Source: Ceratobasidium sp. AG-K (Eukaryota > Basidiomycota > Agaricomycetes > Cantharellales > Ceratobasidiaceae). From it: a stretch of DNA of 64,000 nt. The position numbers were made by a program, and so were the translations under genes. Positions within the stretch are counted from its first letter, which is position 1. Each line of letters opens with the position of its first letter. The DNA lies in NCBI GenBank assembly GCA_037039685.1, contig JAWNGF010000004.1, forward strand, positions 1,736,001-1,800,000, written 5' to 3'. Below are positions 36,100-47,686 of the stretch, piece after piece. The notes beneath the pieces were generated by a model that saw only the letters and a list, made by a program, of their open reading frames with translations, was not told where the DNA came from and did not search any database.

Positions 36100-38019
36100 T
36101 TGAAATCTAGTTACTCGCGAACAGGGGAACAATGTTCGAGGAGGTGGGCTAAATTAGAAAATTCTACTTTTTCGCGAATTGTAACTCGGTTTCGAGATCG
36201 GTCGCGCGTCGTCCAAGCTCAAGATGAAAACCGTTCAATTCGCAAACGTCGCAAAATACAAGCTGAAACACCCTCCGTCCCCAACTCAGACTCTGAAGAC
36301 AACAAACCTGTCGAGCCTGTAGTCGAAAGGCCTCGGTCGCACTCTCCTGTTGCGCCGCCACATAACCTAGCTCCCAGTGGTTTAGCGCGCCAGCCCAATA
36401 TTCACCCCCATCCACCTCCGCTGCACAATTACCCCGTTCCTTATATGATGCCGCCAAATTATCCATACCCATACCTGGCTTTTTACCCGTTTCCCCAGGG
36501 TCTTAATCTTGACGGCAACCAACGCCATCCACCTATGACCAACGGGCCAGTGTTTCCGCTCCCGAATGCTGCTGCATGGAACGCGCATCAATTTGCACGT
36601 GCTCCATATCCAGCAAACTACATGATCAATGCAGCTGCGTTTTACCAACCAAATGGCATCCCTCCAGAGTTTCGCCCCGCACACCAACTTGCTCAAAGGC
36701 TTCCTGATGCACCGCGTCCAGCAGACCGGAACGATCCCGACCAACCCGAAAGACCTCGTAACGCTGACGAAGAAAGTGCCTACAACCAACGCCACGGAGT
36801 TATAATCGCGTCTTATGATCAATTCAAGAATAAACTTTCCGTAATTCTCGAAGCTCGTGGGAGATGGAGATCGTTGGGCAACGTCGTGGGGTTGAGCGAA
36901 CCTTTGCCGTGCTGGCTTGAATACATATACTGGCCCATGTTCACCAAGATGGCGGAGCGTGACGTAGATCCCGACGTGATCGAAGCGGAGCTAGAGGAAC
37001 GGACGGAAGATATCAGGGGCATTTTTTAGGAATGGAGGGCGGGGCTAGAAGAGGAACTCGCCAATGTTAAAGCGACCGGGATGTATTCCTGGTGGCATGA
37101 GGAACAGGACACGGTGGATAAGGTCAAGAAGTTTAGGGAGCAACCGCTACCCAAAGTTACTCTGACTACAACCATGGATGATACTCCGGAAACTGAAGAT
37201 GACGATACGCGTGCCCGGGTTCTCTCTAATTTCTCCTCCGATTTTCGAACCCTTCTTGCGGCAGACGCCATATTTACTACGCCCGAATCTAAAACTGGAT
37301 TATGTTTCTATCCTACGGACCTTGGCACCCTTCAAAACGAATGGTACTACTCGGGTCCGTGGGAGATTGTTGGCTCAAGGGCAGAGCCGGTCGAAACTTT
37401 CGAACGGGTACTACCTGGTAGACCCAAGCCGGATATACCGGCAATCAAAGTTGCTCGTCGCTTTCTCCATGAGTTGGGGTGTATAGGCGCGCTCCACATT
37501 GAGATGAGTGCTCAAGGAGATACCTTTATGTGCGCGAGATGTAGTGATTTGGCGCAGCCCGTTGGATGGAAGGACATGGTGAGCTCTGTTCAATACTTTC
37601 GACTTTTCTAGTTAACCACCCAATTTTATTAGATTGGTCATTATGTGAAAGAGCACAATTCGTGGACGGAAATGCAGGAAAAACACCCAAACGCCACTTC
37701 CCACCCGTCGATCAAGTACAAGAATGTTCACGATTTCTCGAATTACGATGAGCCGACAATTCATCAGCTGAGCGCGAAGGAGGTTACCGCCCACCTCAAA
37801 TCAATGGACGACCGTACCGGGGTTTTGTTATACTGCAAACTATGTATCAGACTTGGAATTATGTTCGCCAAGTCCGGGAGAGTACCACTGGAGTCTCACG
37901 TTAGGAATGTGTGAGTATGACCTGCTCAACCACCCGTCCATTTACTTACCTTTTGAAACAGACACTTGATTCAAGAGCCAGAACTTCTAAAGCACTATGC
38001 ACCTTGTCGTGACTTTTAA
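36100..38019 (+). pseudogene. C2H2-like zinc-finger protein gene with in-frame TAG
   Basis: A long frame (36,100-37,026) continues in the same phase after TAG 37,027-37,029 to a donor at 37,579, then through exons ending at TAA 38,017-38,019. Visible order: basic NLS-like RKRRK; Pro/Tyr/Asn-rich middle (YMMPPNYPYPYLAFYPFPQ); helical region with PCWLEYIYWPMF; acidic part; and two finger-like motifs. These are C-x2-C-x14-H-x4-H (CARCSDLAQPVGWKDM, then IGHYVKEH) and C-x2-C-x17-H-x4-H (YCKLCIRLGIMF ... HVRNVH), each interrupted by an intron. No ATG opens the first frame, so an upstream exon is missing. The stop is either a disabling GAG-to-TAG change or part of a weak intron. Likely a lineage-expanded nuclear protein; function unknown. 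Confidence 0.55.
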
Positions 38020-38314
38020 ACTAATGTCCGTTCGTAGTACTGCGCACCAAGTCACTGGGCGAGGTGTAGATTCTTTTTTATGCACATATTTTTATGCCTT
38101 TTCTTTTTTCTTTTTGGCTTCGTTTGATTTCAGGTCAACCAATTGTAACACTTGCTAATCCGCTCTACCGCGTACACAGCACCTCCATTAGTAATTGTAT
38201 ATACTGGTTGGTAGTAACTTCAAGCCAAAAAATGTTCAGAATCAAGTCCAAGTCCGGGCTAAAGTCATAGCAAATCGTCTGTCATTCGTCAGGTTCAATC
38301 TCATAATGACCCAA

Positions 38315-39019
38315 TCAACAATACTGTCCAGGGATAACGGCCGGGCATCCAGAAGTATCCAGATCCAATCGGCAATCAGCAGAATTTTGGCAGCAGCGGA
38401 TGCATGCGCGGCGCTCGGCTGGTTCAAGCAACTCCACATAGTGGTTGTACCTATACTAGGTCAATATCAATCCTCAACGCAAAAAGGTGCGTACTCACCC
38501 AGTACAGACGCTTCCACGGGGGTTCCCCAACCCACCGTCTCCGCCGCTGGAATCGTACTGTCCTCCACCGTCATTGTCATTCAATTGAGACCAGCCTCCG
38601 TTGGTACACCCAGTAACTGTTTCACGTAACGATCAGACTAAATATCCGAGGCAAGGTAATAGAAGAGCTGATACTTACGTTGAATCCACCCATCTCCAGT
38701 CGCAAGTGTGACCTGCCTCCAGAAGTTATCTGGCAAATCGCCCTGCGAGGGGTCGGTTTTCGCAGAAGCACTGCAAAACGCCTGCATCTGCCCTTCAGAT
38801 TCAGAATCGCCGATGGTGGTGCCGGGCACGCGGGGCGCAATCAAGCAATCTTTCCGATGTGTTGTCAGTGAGTAATCCCGAAAATACACGTAAGGGCAGC
38901 TTACAATCGGTTTCACTCCGAATAAGAACAGTATTATCAGGTGCTGCGCGGGGTAAAAGTGGAGACGCGAGACCGAGAGGGGTGAGAATTGTCGCAAGAG
39001 CAATGGTGGAGAACAACAT
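38315..39019 (-). CDS. small secreted Cys-rich protein, family copy A
   Basis: Four exons (38905-39019, 38679-38849, 38499-38616, 38315-38450) give 179 residues. A signal peptide (MLFSTIALATILTPLGLASP) is followed by LPRAAPDNTVLI, TDYCLIAPR, TIGDSESEGQMQAFCSA, LPDNFWRQVTLATGDG, a Gly/Asp-rich GGGQYDSSGGDGGLGNPRG and a C-terminal Cys cluster (YNHYVELLEP, ACIRCC, DTSGCPAVIPGQYC). Even Cys spacing and secretion suggest an extracellular disulphide-stabilised protein, a family common in basidiomycete secretomes. The molecular role is unknown. Intron positions and phases match copies B and C exactly. A TATATAA near 39,074-39,081 could be its promoter. Confidence 0.85.
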
Positions 39020-39572
39020 CGTGAAGAGGTCGTGAGGCGGGAGGCTTGGCGTTCAGGCTAAGAGAAAGCGGGCTTTATATAGCATGGCCAAGGCTATGCG
39101 TAACCCTGACCGACCGAACTCCACAGGTCAAGTGCATTGATGGGAATGAATAGATCGATAGGCACAAACACGTGTTGACGTCAGACGTCTTTTACATATG
39201 TCGGCTAGTCGAGCGCCGTTGAGGATGAACAGGTGTATAAACGGACATGTGCTTGATGAGGCGAGGCAGGCCAAGCGTGGAAAATGCGCATAGCGTGGAA
39301 TCCACGGTTGAGACCAGCCTTGTTCGGTTAGTGCCAAATAAGGATATCCACCGCATACATTCACTAAATTGGCCTAGATTTCGGCTAGAAGGACTTTCCA
39401 ACTCTTCTAGACAATCATACAATGATCATTGTACATAATTACGCTTTGTGAAAATGGTAATGCGCCCAATTACTAGTGCCCGTTTACATTAAGGATAGAC
39501 TCAAGTCCAAATGTTCAAATGAGAAGTGCCCGTGAATCGTAATAAACATCTCAATCATCCCTGTTAACGGCC
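39020..39572. other. intergenic between secreted-protein copies A and B
   Basis: About 550 bases. It holds the promoter of copy A, including a TATATA motif about 55 bases before its ATG. Nothing else identified. Confidence 0.5.
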
Positions 39573-40296
39573 TTAGCAGTAAGTGCCCGGCACAACGACT
39601 GGGCAGCCAGCAGTGTCCTTGTCAAGTGGGCAATCATTGTAATCGCTGCAGCAGCGAATACAGGCTCTGCTCACGTCGGGCTCGACAATCTCGACGTAGT
39701 GATTGTACCTAGACCAAAATCGAGACTATGATTAGTATCAGCAGTTTGAGATTTAGGGGATGGACCCACCCAGCGCATTTGCTACCCCGTGGATTCCCTT
39801 GTGCGCCGTCTCCGCCAGTCGAGTCGTATTGCCCACCACCGTCATTGTCATTCAATTGGGAGAAACCCTTGTTGATGCATCCAGTTACTAACCAAATCGT
39901 TAATGGGTAATAAATCCAAAATAGGTGGATTCGGGAAGGGCTCACGCTGAACGTATTTCTGGCCGCTTTTGCCGGTTCCCGCCTTGTAGGTGACCTTTTT
40001 CCAAAAGTTGTCTGGGAAAAGGCCCTGTGATTCGGAGGTGCGAGCCGAGGCGGAGCAGTACGACCGCATTTGACCTTCGGATTCCGAGTCGCCAATGTTG
40101 GTATGCGCTTTGCGCGGCATGATCATACAGACTATCGCGACGAATGTAAGCAGAAGAAATGTAAGAGGTGAGACCAGTTCTTACAATTGGTGGCACTCGT
40201 AATCAAGACGGTATTATCGGGTGGGGCACGCGATTCAAGAGGGGACGCGAGACTCAGCGCGGCGCTGAAGGCTACGAGTGCGACATAGAACAGCAT
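39573..40296 (-). CDS. small secreted Cys-rich protein, family copy B
   Basis: Four exons (40185-40296, 39946-40131, 39770-39887, 39573-39708) give 183 residues. Signal peptide MLFYVALVAFSAALSLASPL, then RAPPDNTVLI, NFCMIMPRKAHTNIGDSES, GLFPDNFWKKVTYKAGTG, KYVQ, GCINKGFSQLNDNDGGGQYD and the conserved end ACIRCCSDYNDCPLDKDTAG with a final TYC. It is closer to copy C (49,966) than to its neighbour A, because both have the PRKAHT and WKKVTYK segments. Probably extracellular; role unknown. Confidence 0.87.
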
Positions 40297-40782
40297 GATT
40301 ACGAGGCGTGAAGGTTCGTGAAGGGGATACAAGACGAGAGACCTAAGAGACTTAGCGGAGGGGTTGTCATGATATAGCCAAGGGGTTAGGGGCGGTGTGG
40401 ATCAGCGGCCTGTGATGGGGTAAGGTGGGTGTGTGCAGATAGGAGTCGGCCTGGTCGAAGCGCCCAGAAGTCGCCCCGAAACCGAGCCCGACGGTCCGAA
40501 TCTGACGTGAGAGATGGCTAGAGAGCTGAAGGATGCAGTACGGTGCCGAGAGAGCAGCCGGTGACTGCATGTCGTGCATGAGAGCTACACGTGTGTCGAT
40601 TCTAGCGCATCGCCTGACTCTGGCATGTGTAAAATCTCACAGATCCATGTAGGAAGCACAGCTGATCGACGCGGAGCCTGATCCGCGTGGCCTATTAATA
40701 GGACCCACGATATGGCTATACGCCTGTTTGCTCACGTGATGTATTCCCACACCAAAGTTTTGTTTAGCCGACCACTCCAGTC
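40297..40782. other. divergent intergenic region (copy B / URB1)
   Basis: About 490 bases with both promoters. No gene seen. Confidence 0.5.
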
Positions 40783-43700
40783 ATGGCAAAGATCAAGCGC
40801 CCCCGCACTGCTCAGGTCAAAAATGTATCGACATTTGAAACAACAGAGCAGCTCGTCGAAGCTTTGAGGTCTCGTAACCCAGATGCGCTTAGAGCTTGTG
40901 AGTTTGGCCGCTACTGATGCTTTGTTCGGAATTCATTTATTCGTTGACAGCTCTTGTGTCATTTCGAAACCAGATCACGGTGGGATATGGTGAGCGCCCG
41001 AGTGCAGGAGACGCCCGTGTTCTCCTTGTTACTTCGTGGCTGGATAAATCCCCAGGAGCGAGTGAATTGTTTGACATCTGGGACACAGGGTCTAATGTAT
41101 GTCCGTCCATCATTTGGTTGCTTTGGCCGTTCTGATTTAGCCAATGTCTCGATAGTATACATCCCTTGTTCTCGCATCACTTGCACACACCTTGTCGTTG
41201 ATCTCTGGCACTCCTGCTGGCAGCACACACGCGCCCGTAATCCTTCGTATACTGTTCGACAGCACCCATGCGAGACGGTTGAACGCTCATTTGGCAAGCG
41301 GTCAGACGGATGTGGTCCTTGCCGCACTCAAAGTTCTAGGTGTTGCGGCTACGATTGATCAGCGCGCGACATTTGATGCTGTCGCCTGGACAGCCAAGGT
41401 ACTATCGACATATTCACTCCTGCTCCTATTTTGCTCATTAACTCATTTCATAGGCTTTACCAAAGCTCCTTTCACATCGACATCGAACTCCAACATCTCA
41501 ACCTTTAGCACATCCTTCTATTCGCACAGGACTCACAACTCTCATCCTTTCGCTCCTTCCACTTACACTTTCTCTCGACGTATTCACCGCCCTGTTTCGA
41601 GGGCTAGCCCAAGACGACGGAGCAGTGGTCAAGCTCATCCTCGAAGCCTGCTGGGAGAAGATCTGGGGCGACGTCAAGGTCCCCAAGAGTTTGAAGGTCA
41701 AAGTGTTTGGCGGATTGGGACTACATGTGAGCATTTCGAAAATTACAAAAATTGATATCGGGCCTATTGGAAATACTTGGCAGATCCAACCATTGTACGA
41801 ACGCACCGAGGCAGATTCGACGGACCCTCTCGTTCCTGCAGATGTAGCCCACCACTTTCTCCTTGCGTTGTGTACTCGACCTGGAACGGGCCTTTGTTTC
41901 CGGTCACGAGGGTGGTACCCGCGTCCAATTGAGAATCCATTTGATGGCCAAGGCGAAAATGAAGGAAAGGAGGACTCAAAGCCTACCCTTGAGGAAAATA
42001 CACTGTCTCGCCAGGAGGGGAAATTAAATACCGACGAAGAATCTAGCGAGACAGTTGGCAAAGGAGCGGTCTATAACCCTCTCCTGCTCAAGCTCTTACG
42101 GACCCTGCGTCCGGCGGCAGACGCACGACAACACGAGTTGGCTGTGAGGATTTTGGGTGCCTGTCCGGATTTGGTGGGACCTTATTTTGGCAAAGGCAAG
42201 TTTGGTGAATGCATTTACCACTTGGGTATGGTCTAATTATTCGAGTTTTCTAGGCGCGGCACAAATTGGACTCCATCTGGACCCTCGTCTCTCCACACGC
42301 TGGATCACCAGTGTTGGATTCGTCAATGCCGTAGTCGGAGCCGACGTACCTGCCGATTCATTCCTCGTAGATCGCCCGAAACATGATCCTTCAAATAATT
42401 CTAGTCGAGCCTACCGTGCAGATCCACCACCTCTTTCTTCAATCGTCGAAAACATTGTACCAAGTGTCCTTACGAGGGCGTGGTTGACTAAAGGACTTCT
42501 CACTCGCCCAGCTCAGACGGAGCCAACCTCGACCTCTTCGACTGGATCTCTAGTCCAACATACCACACTTCGTCTCATCACTAGGTGTCTACTCAAACTA
42601 TCCGACGTCCTTGCGGCTTTTCCTACCAGCTCGAGTTGGTCGGCTCGGGGAGTTGAAGTAGTAGACGCAGTGCGAAAGAGGGTTCCGGAGCTTAGTGTCA
42701 TAGTCGGTGTCGCACAAGAGGCCACGAAGGCGCTCAAAAAAGACGAAAGTGCCACTATGGATGACGGAGATGAAGCTCGTGGACTACTACTCGCTGAAGG
42801 CGCCCTCAGATTATTATGGCTCTATGCACGAGTATTACCGGGTGTGATGGCCGAGACAAAGTTTGATGTCGGGAAACTTTTGCAGGAGACGGGTGACGAG
42901 GGACCGGAAGGGAATGGACTGAGAGTGATGTGTCAGATTCATATGCTACGGTTGCTGGGAGAGAGCGATCAATTTGTTTGGAGCGCAAAACCCAGTACGT
43001 ATTTCGCCCTTTTTCGGAAGTGAGTTTGCTGATCTGGATTGGTTGTGCGTAGCTGGATCATCGCATACGCACATGTACCGACTCTTTGATTTACACCTCC
43101 GAACTCCGCACGCACATCTACGAGCAGCGTCTGCGGCTCTGATTGTACGGCTGCTCGGTACAAGCCTGTTATTTGAACACGACCCTAGGGAGGCGCATGC
43201 CTGGATTGAGGTCCTGCCACACTCTGATTCCACCCGTGAGGATTTTTTGGTATTCTTGGACGATGTGCTCTCTCGATGCGTCAAGACGCCCTACAAGTAC
43301 CTCGAACAAGGGATTCAACTTTATGGCGCCGGCAACTCACCCGCTCGTATGCCTAGTCCTCTGTTTATGACGGTGCTCGAGCAGCTCCGGCATAAACCGA
43401 TGGCGGATTCGGCGAGAAGGGTCGTAAGCGCGTTCGTAGCACGCTTAGTACGGCTATTGGTAGGCAAGATGGACGTGTCGAGCGCGAAAGCGATACTGGA
43501 GCATTTGCGGGATATAGGGGAAGACAAGGTTGGCGTTGGGATTATGAAGGGGCTGAGTGCATTTTTGGGTGAATTTGACGTCACGGAGGAGATGAGCATG
43601 GACACGGACCCGGTGGATGTTGTTGGGACCATAACAGCCCCATTGGATGCCCTGGATCGGGTGCGTGCGTCTAATGGGCAACTTGGAGCCGTGGAGGTAT

Positions 43701-46700
43701 TGGCGCTGGTCAAGCTGATGGGTGACGGGGTCGAGCTGAAAGAATTACTGGATGAGGTTAATCTAGGGAAGCGCCCTGATATAGTGGCCCGCCTAGGGGA
43801 GGACATGGAGACCATCACCTACACCTTGAATCGGTGAGCCCATCCAGTGCAGCCCTGATGCTCATACTTCTGACTGAATTCGATTCCAGAGTATCACTTC
43901 CGACAGCATTCTGGACGCTTTCTCGTCATGGCACCGATTCAAATTTTTCCCGAGAGGCATTTGGGAGGGCGATCACCTGCCTACCGAAGGAACTGCTTGT
44001 CTGGTCATGTGGTCTGGTGGCCCATCTACTAGATGCAGCAATCAAGGCATCCTCCGAAAATTCTGTGAAGAATTGCATCAGTGCGCTATTGGCCATTGTC
44101 CAACACGCGGTGCGCATACACGAAAGCCCCTGAGCTCAAACAGACGATGCTTGGCGACTTGCCGATTATACAGACGTTGTTGATGGACGCTCGATGGATT
44201 TCTCGTACGTTTAACAACTATCTATTATGTGAATGCGACTCTAAGCTTTAACTCCATAGATTTTGCAAATATCATCGCCATGCTACTCTCCCGTGGCGAT
44301 GAAAGTGACCGGGCGTTGGCTGCACCCTACTCACAATATTGGTCAGGGTGCATGTTGGATGCGAAATCCGATCTTGAATATGAGGTGTGCTAAACGAGGA
44401 CCCACTATACCGTGTGCTCATTCCCGTTTAGCGTAGTGTGATCGGCTTTGCGATTTGGATTCCTTTTATTCCAGGTTCCACTTGTGTCCGAGTTTTTAGT
44501 GCGGCTCTCAAACGGGTTCAAAACTGGTCCTCCGTGCCCCCAGCAGTACAGTCCCTCTTGGAATCCCTCGCCACTCAACTTCACACGGTCGGATTAGACA
44601 AATCAGATTCTCGATACCTAGCAGAGATGCTGCCCGAACTACTGAAAGCACCCGCCTTGCCAGAATATAGGAGCTTACTGAAACTCGGGTCCGTCATCGT
44701 CGAACGAGAGTTACCCTTGGGTCTTAACCTTGCATTTATGGACCTTGACAAACGCCTCTCTGATATTGTCCAGGAAGCCACCAAGCGATGGTCACTGGTT
44801 CCAGCGTATTCGCGTCAATGGAGTGGGCCGGGTTTACACGCTGGGTCGACACTGAAGAGCTTTCTCGGTTAACCACCACGCTTTTGTATTTATCGGCGAG
44901 CGCTCGTACCGAGTTTTCCAATTGGGTCAGCCAGCAATCGGCCTTGAGCCCCGCTCCATTGGTCCATGCTTCGCATTTATGGATTGCTACGCCGCACTTA
45001 CGGACAGGCCAGCATTACCAAAATCAACTTCCAACAGGATATTGGACTGCGCTGCCCGTTTGCTATTCAAGCATGACGAGTACAGCGAGCGCCAACGCTG
45101 GGCCGCGCATACACTCCTTAGAGCGATGCACGCATTCCCCCATGAGGCTGATATTGTGGTTCAGGCTGTCACAAAGCGTTTTCCTACCAATCCCATGGAT
45201 ATCTTCAATCAGTACACTTTGTGGTTCTTTGTACAAGCCACTACCCGACAATCGAATTGGGACGAGCTTGTCGATTCGGTCGTTGACTCTGGATTGCTTT
45301 GGCTCGTTAGGAGGTTCGCAGAGGACGAAATCGATTCTTCGGAGCTGCAGGCTTGCCTGCCGATATTCGGTCAGTACTGTCTATTGGTTTAGAAGCACTA
45401 GCTTATTGTACATTTCAGAGACGCTACTTCCGCAAGCGTCAAATATTAAACCTCATCTCGCCGAACCCGTTCTCGTTGCTGCAATCAAGAACCGTCTCCA
45501 GTCGAAGACTGTCCTTTCTCTGTGCTCCTGTATTGTGGCCTATTCTTCCTTGAAGGTCGGTTTTCTTCGTTCAACGTGAACCTAATTGACCTATACCCTC
45601 GTAGCCAATGAGCGTCAACAAACTTCTTCAATCGGTCCTTTATCACCCTTCTTTCATTGTAGTTTGCGGAAATCCGACACCTGTCAGGGCCCGAGTTATT
45701 GGTGTTTTACACTCGCTCTTTCACAAGCACCCATCTAGCACCTGTCACCCGAGCCACATTATTCCTCTACTTCAGGTCTATCATGGGTCCTTGGATCGAC
45801 CGGATACACGGGTTTTGGGGATATTCCATCTGTTCGAAAAGTCTCGACAAATATCCACTCTTGAAATTCTCAAGAACTGGACACCGGGATCCTCACACGC
45901 TCATCCCAAAGATATCCTCGGAACAATATGCAACTTTGACCCAGTGAAGATGTTCCGCACTTGCACATCATTCCCTCAACGGCAAGACCCACGCATCGTT
46001 GATAATGGAATCGAGGAAAGCCGAACCGATATCTACGACCCCAACTTCGTGCTTCCATTGCTCGCAGCGCTGATGGTTAGCGATGAACCGATTACGAGCA
46101 TTCAATGGGTGGTTCTATGCCGCACCAATGTCTTATCCTTAGCCGTAGCGTCCCTATCTTCGAAGCGACTAACCATGCGGCAGCTTGGTTATGCCTCTCT
46201 AGTCACTGCGTACGCTCGACTTCCAGTAAGTCACAGCATCATATGTACGTGAGTATTATGACTGACGTTCAAGATTCAAATAGGACGTCGACTTCCATGA
46301 ACGAGCGCAGGTCATATACACCCTTGACTTGCTGCGCAATCTTATCCCTCAACCTGCCGCAAGTCCATCCCATCCCATCCCCCGACTGGCGACCTATACA
46401 ACGCTCCTCCTCTCTCACGCTCTTCGAGATATCTTCGCACCTTCCACCCCTCTCTACCCGTTGATATCGCGCTTTCTGCTCCAGCGACCCGAGTTCGATA
46501 CCACGGATGTCCCGATGCTCTATACGTTATTATACAGCAGCTCTGGAGAGTGGAAACGCGAACGAGGCTGGATGCTACGATTCTTGGCCGACGGACTACG
46601 TAGTACTGAAGATTGGAGAGTTCTCAAAAAACGACATACATGGGATCTTTTGGCAAGCTTATTTCAATCTGCGACCAGCGATCGAACATTACGGCTGGCA

Positions 46701-47490
46701 ATCTTGGAGGTAAGTTTGGCATCGTTGCAGGCTTAATCTCATATTAAAATTACCTCCGTTCCCGCCAGATTCTAGCGAATGCAAGCGCCAATAAGCATGC
46801 TGCAACTTCGCTTCTCTTAGGGTCGTCTATTCTTTCGTGGATATCCATGCAAATAGTTCGAATGTTGCCCGGAGAAGACTTGGCATATCTTAAGATCCTT
46901 GATAATATTGCGGTTGTGGTAGATCACCAACAAATCGAGCAAGCAACTAGCGGACATTGGCGAGACACCATTGCTGAGGCAGTTAGTGGAATCGTCCAAA
47001 ATCGAGGTACAGTCGGATTGTTAACTCCGCGGTTTGACATTAACAATGGGCCTCTATTGAATAGAACAAGATTCGGGACTGGCCTATCTAGCGTCGCAGG
47101 TCCTGCTTCGACTCACTACAATCCTTCCGAGCACACCGCCGTCGTTCCTGGACCTATGAAGCCATATTGAGGACAATAAACGTGTATGATTCACCTCATA
47201 CCGGCCCAAGTCTAGCTGTTGCGCACCTAAATTCTAGCTCAAAGCCCCTCTACTCCGGTCGGAGCCTGCTGGAACCCGTTCCAGGTACAACATTGGAGCG
47301 TTGGCGTTCAACCGTATGCTTCCTATGGCGTATTACCACAAACCTAGGAGAGAGCAGCGATTTAAAAACCTGGAATATATTAAACTCCCAAATGCTATTA
47401 GCCAATAGCTTAGATGGGGCCGTAGTTCGAGAATTCAGCTGGGTAAGGGAGGAAATTGTATCACTATCAATGAACCCTGCGCCTATGTAG
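40783..47490 (+). CDS. URB1: URB1/NPA1, 60S pre-ribosome assembly factor
   Basis: Nucleolar scaffold needed for early 60S subunit assembly. The N-terminus (FETTEQLVEALRSRNPDALR, then SFRNQITVGYGERPSAGDAR, SWLDKSPGASELFDIWD) and the next domain (LALCTRPGTGLCFRSRGWYP, HLDPRLSTRWITSVGF, then VPADSFLVDR) fit the URB1 family. Helical repeats fill the rest; the C-terminal URB1 domain includes DPNFVLPLLAALMVSDEP and ends near LERWRSTVCFLWRITTNLGE ... NPAPM at 47,490. One intron is GC-AG (42196-42253). Between 44,080 and 47,160 the frame changes at about 44,125, 44,790, 44,955 and 47,155 without textbook introns, though weak GT-AG pairs exist for some. So the 3' third is either intron-rich or damaged. 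Together with UTP20 nearby it gives a ribosome-biogenesis neighbourhood. Confidence 0.85.
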
Positions 47491-47686
47491 AATATCATAT
47501 TGCCTGGCCCAAGTGCTACGAGGCTGTTTGTATCATATGCACATATAGAGTTCTCGAATCTGTTATTTTATTTTATTTGCGCCAACTGCAGATATGTGTA
47601 CGCCATGGCCCTATCTGTTTGAAAGCTAAACGACGAGCCACATCGCTCGATTGTGCCATTGGTACAGCGGCAGGGAGTACGTGCAC

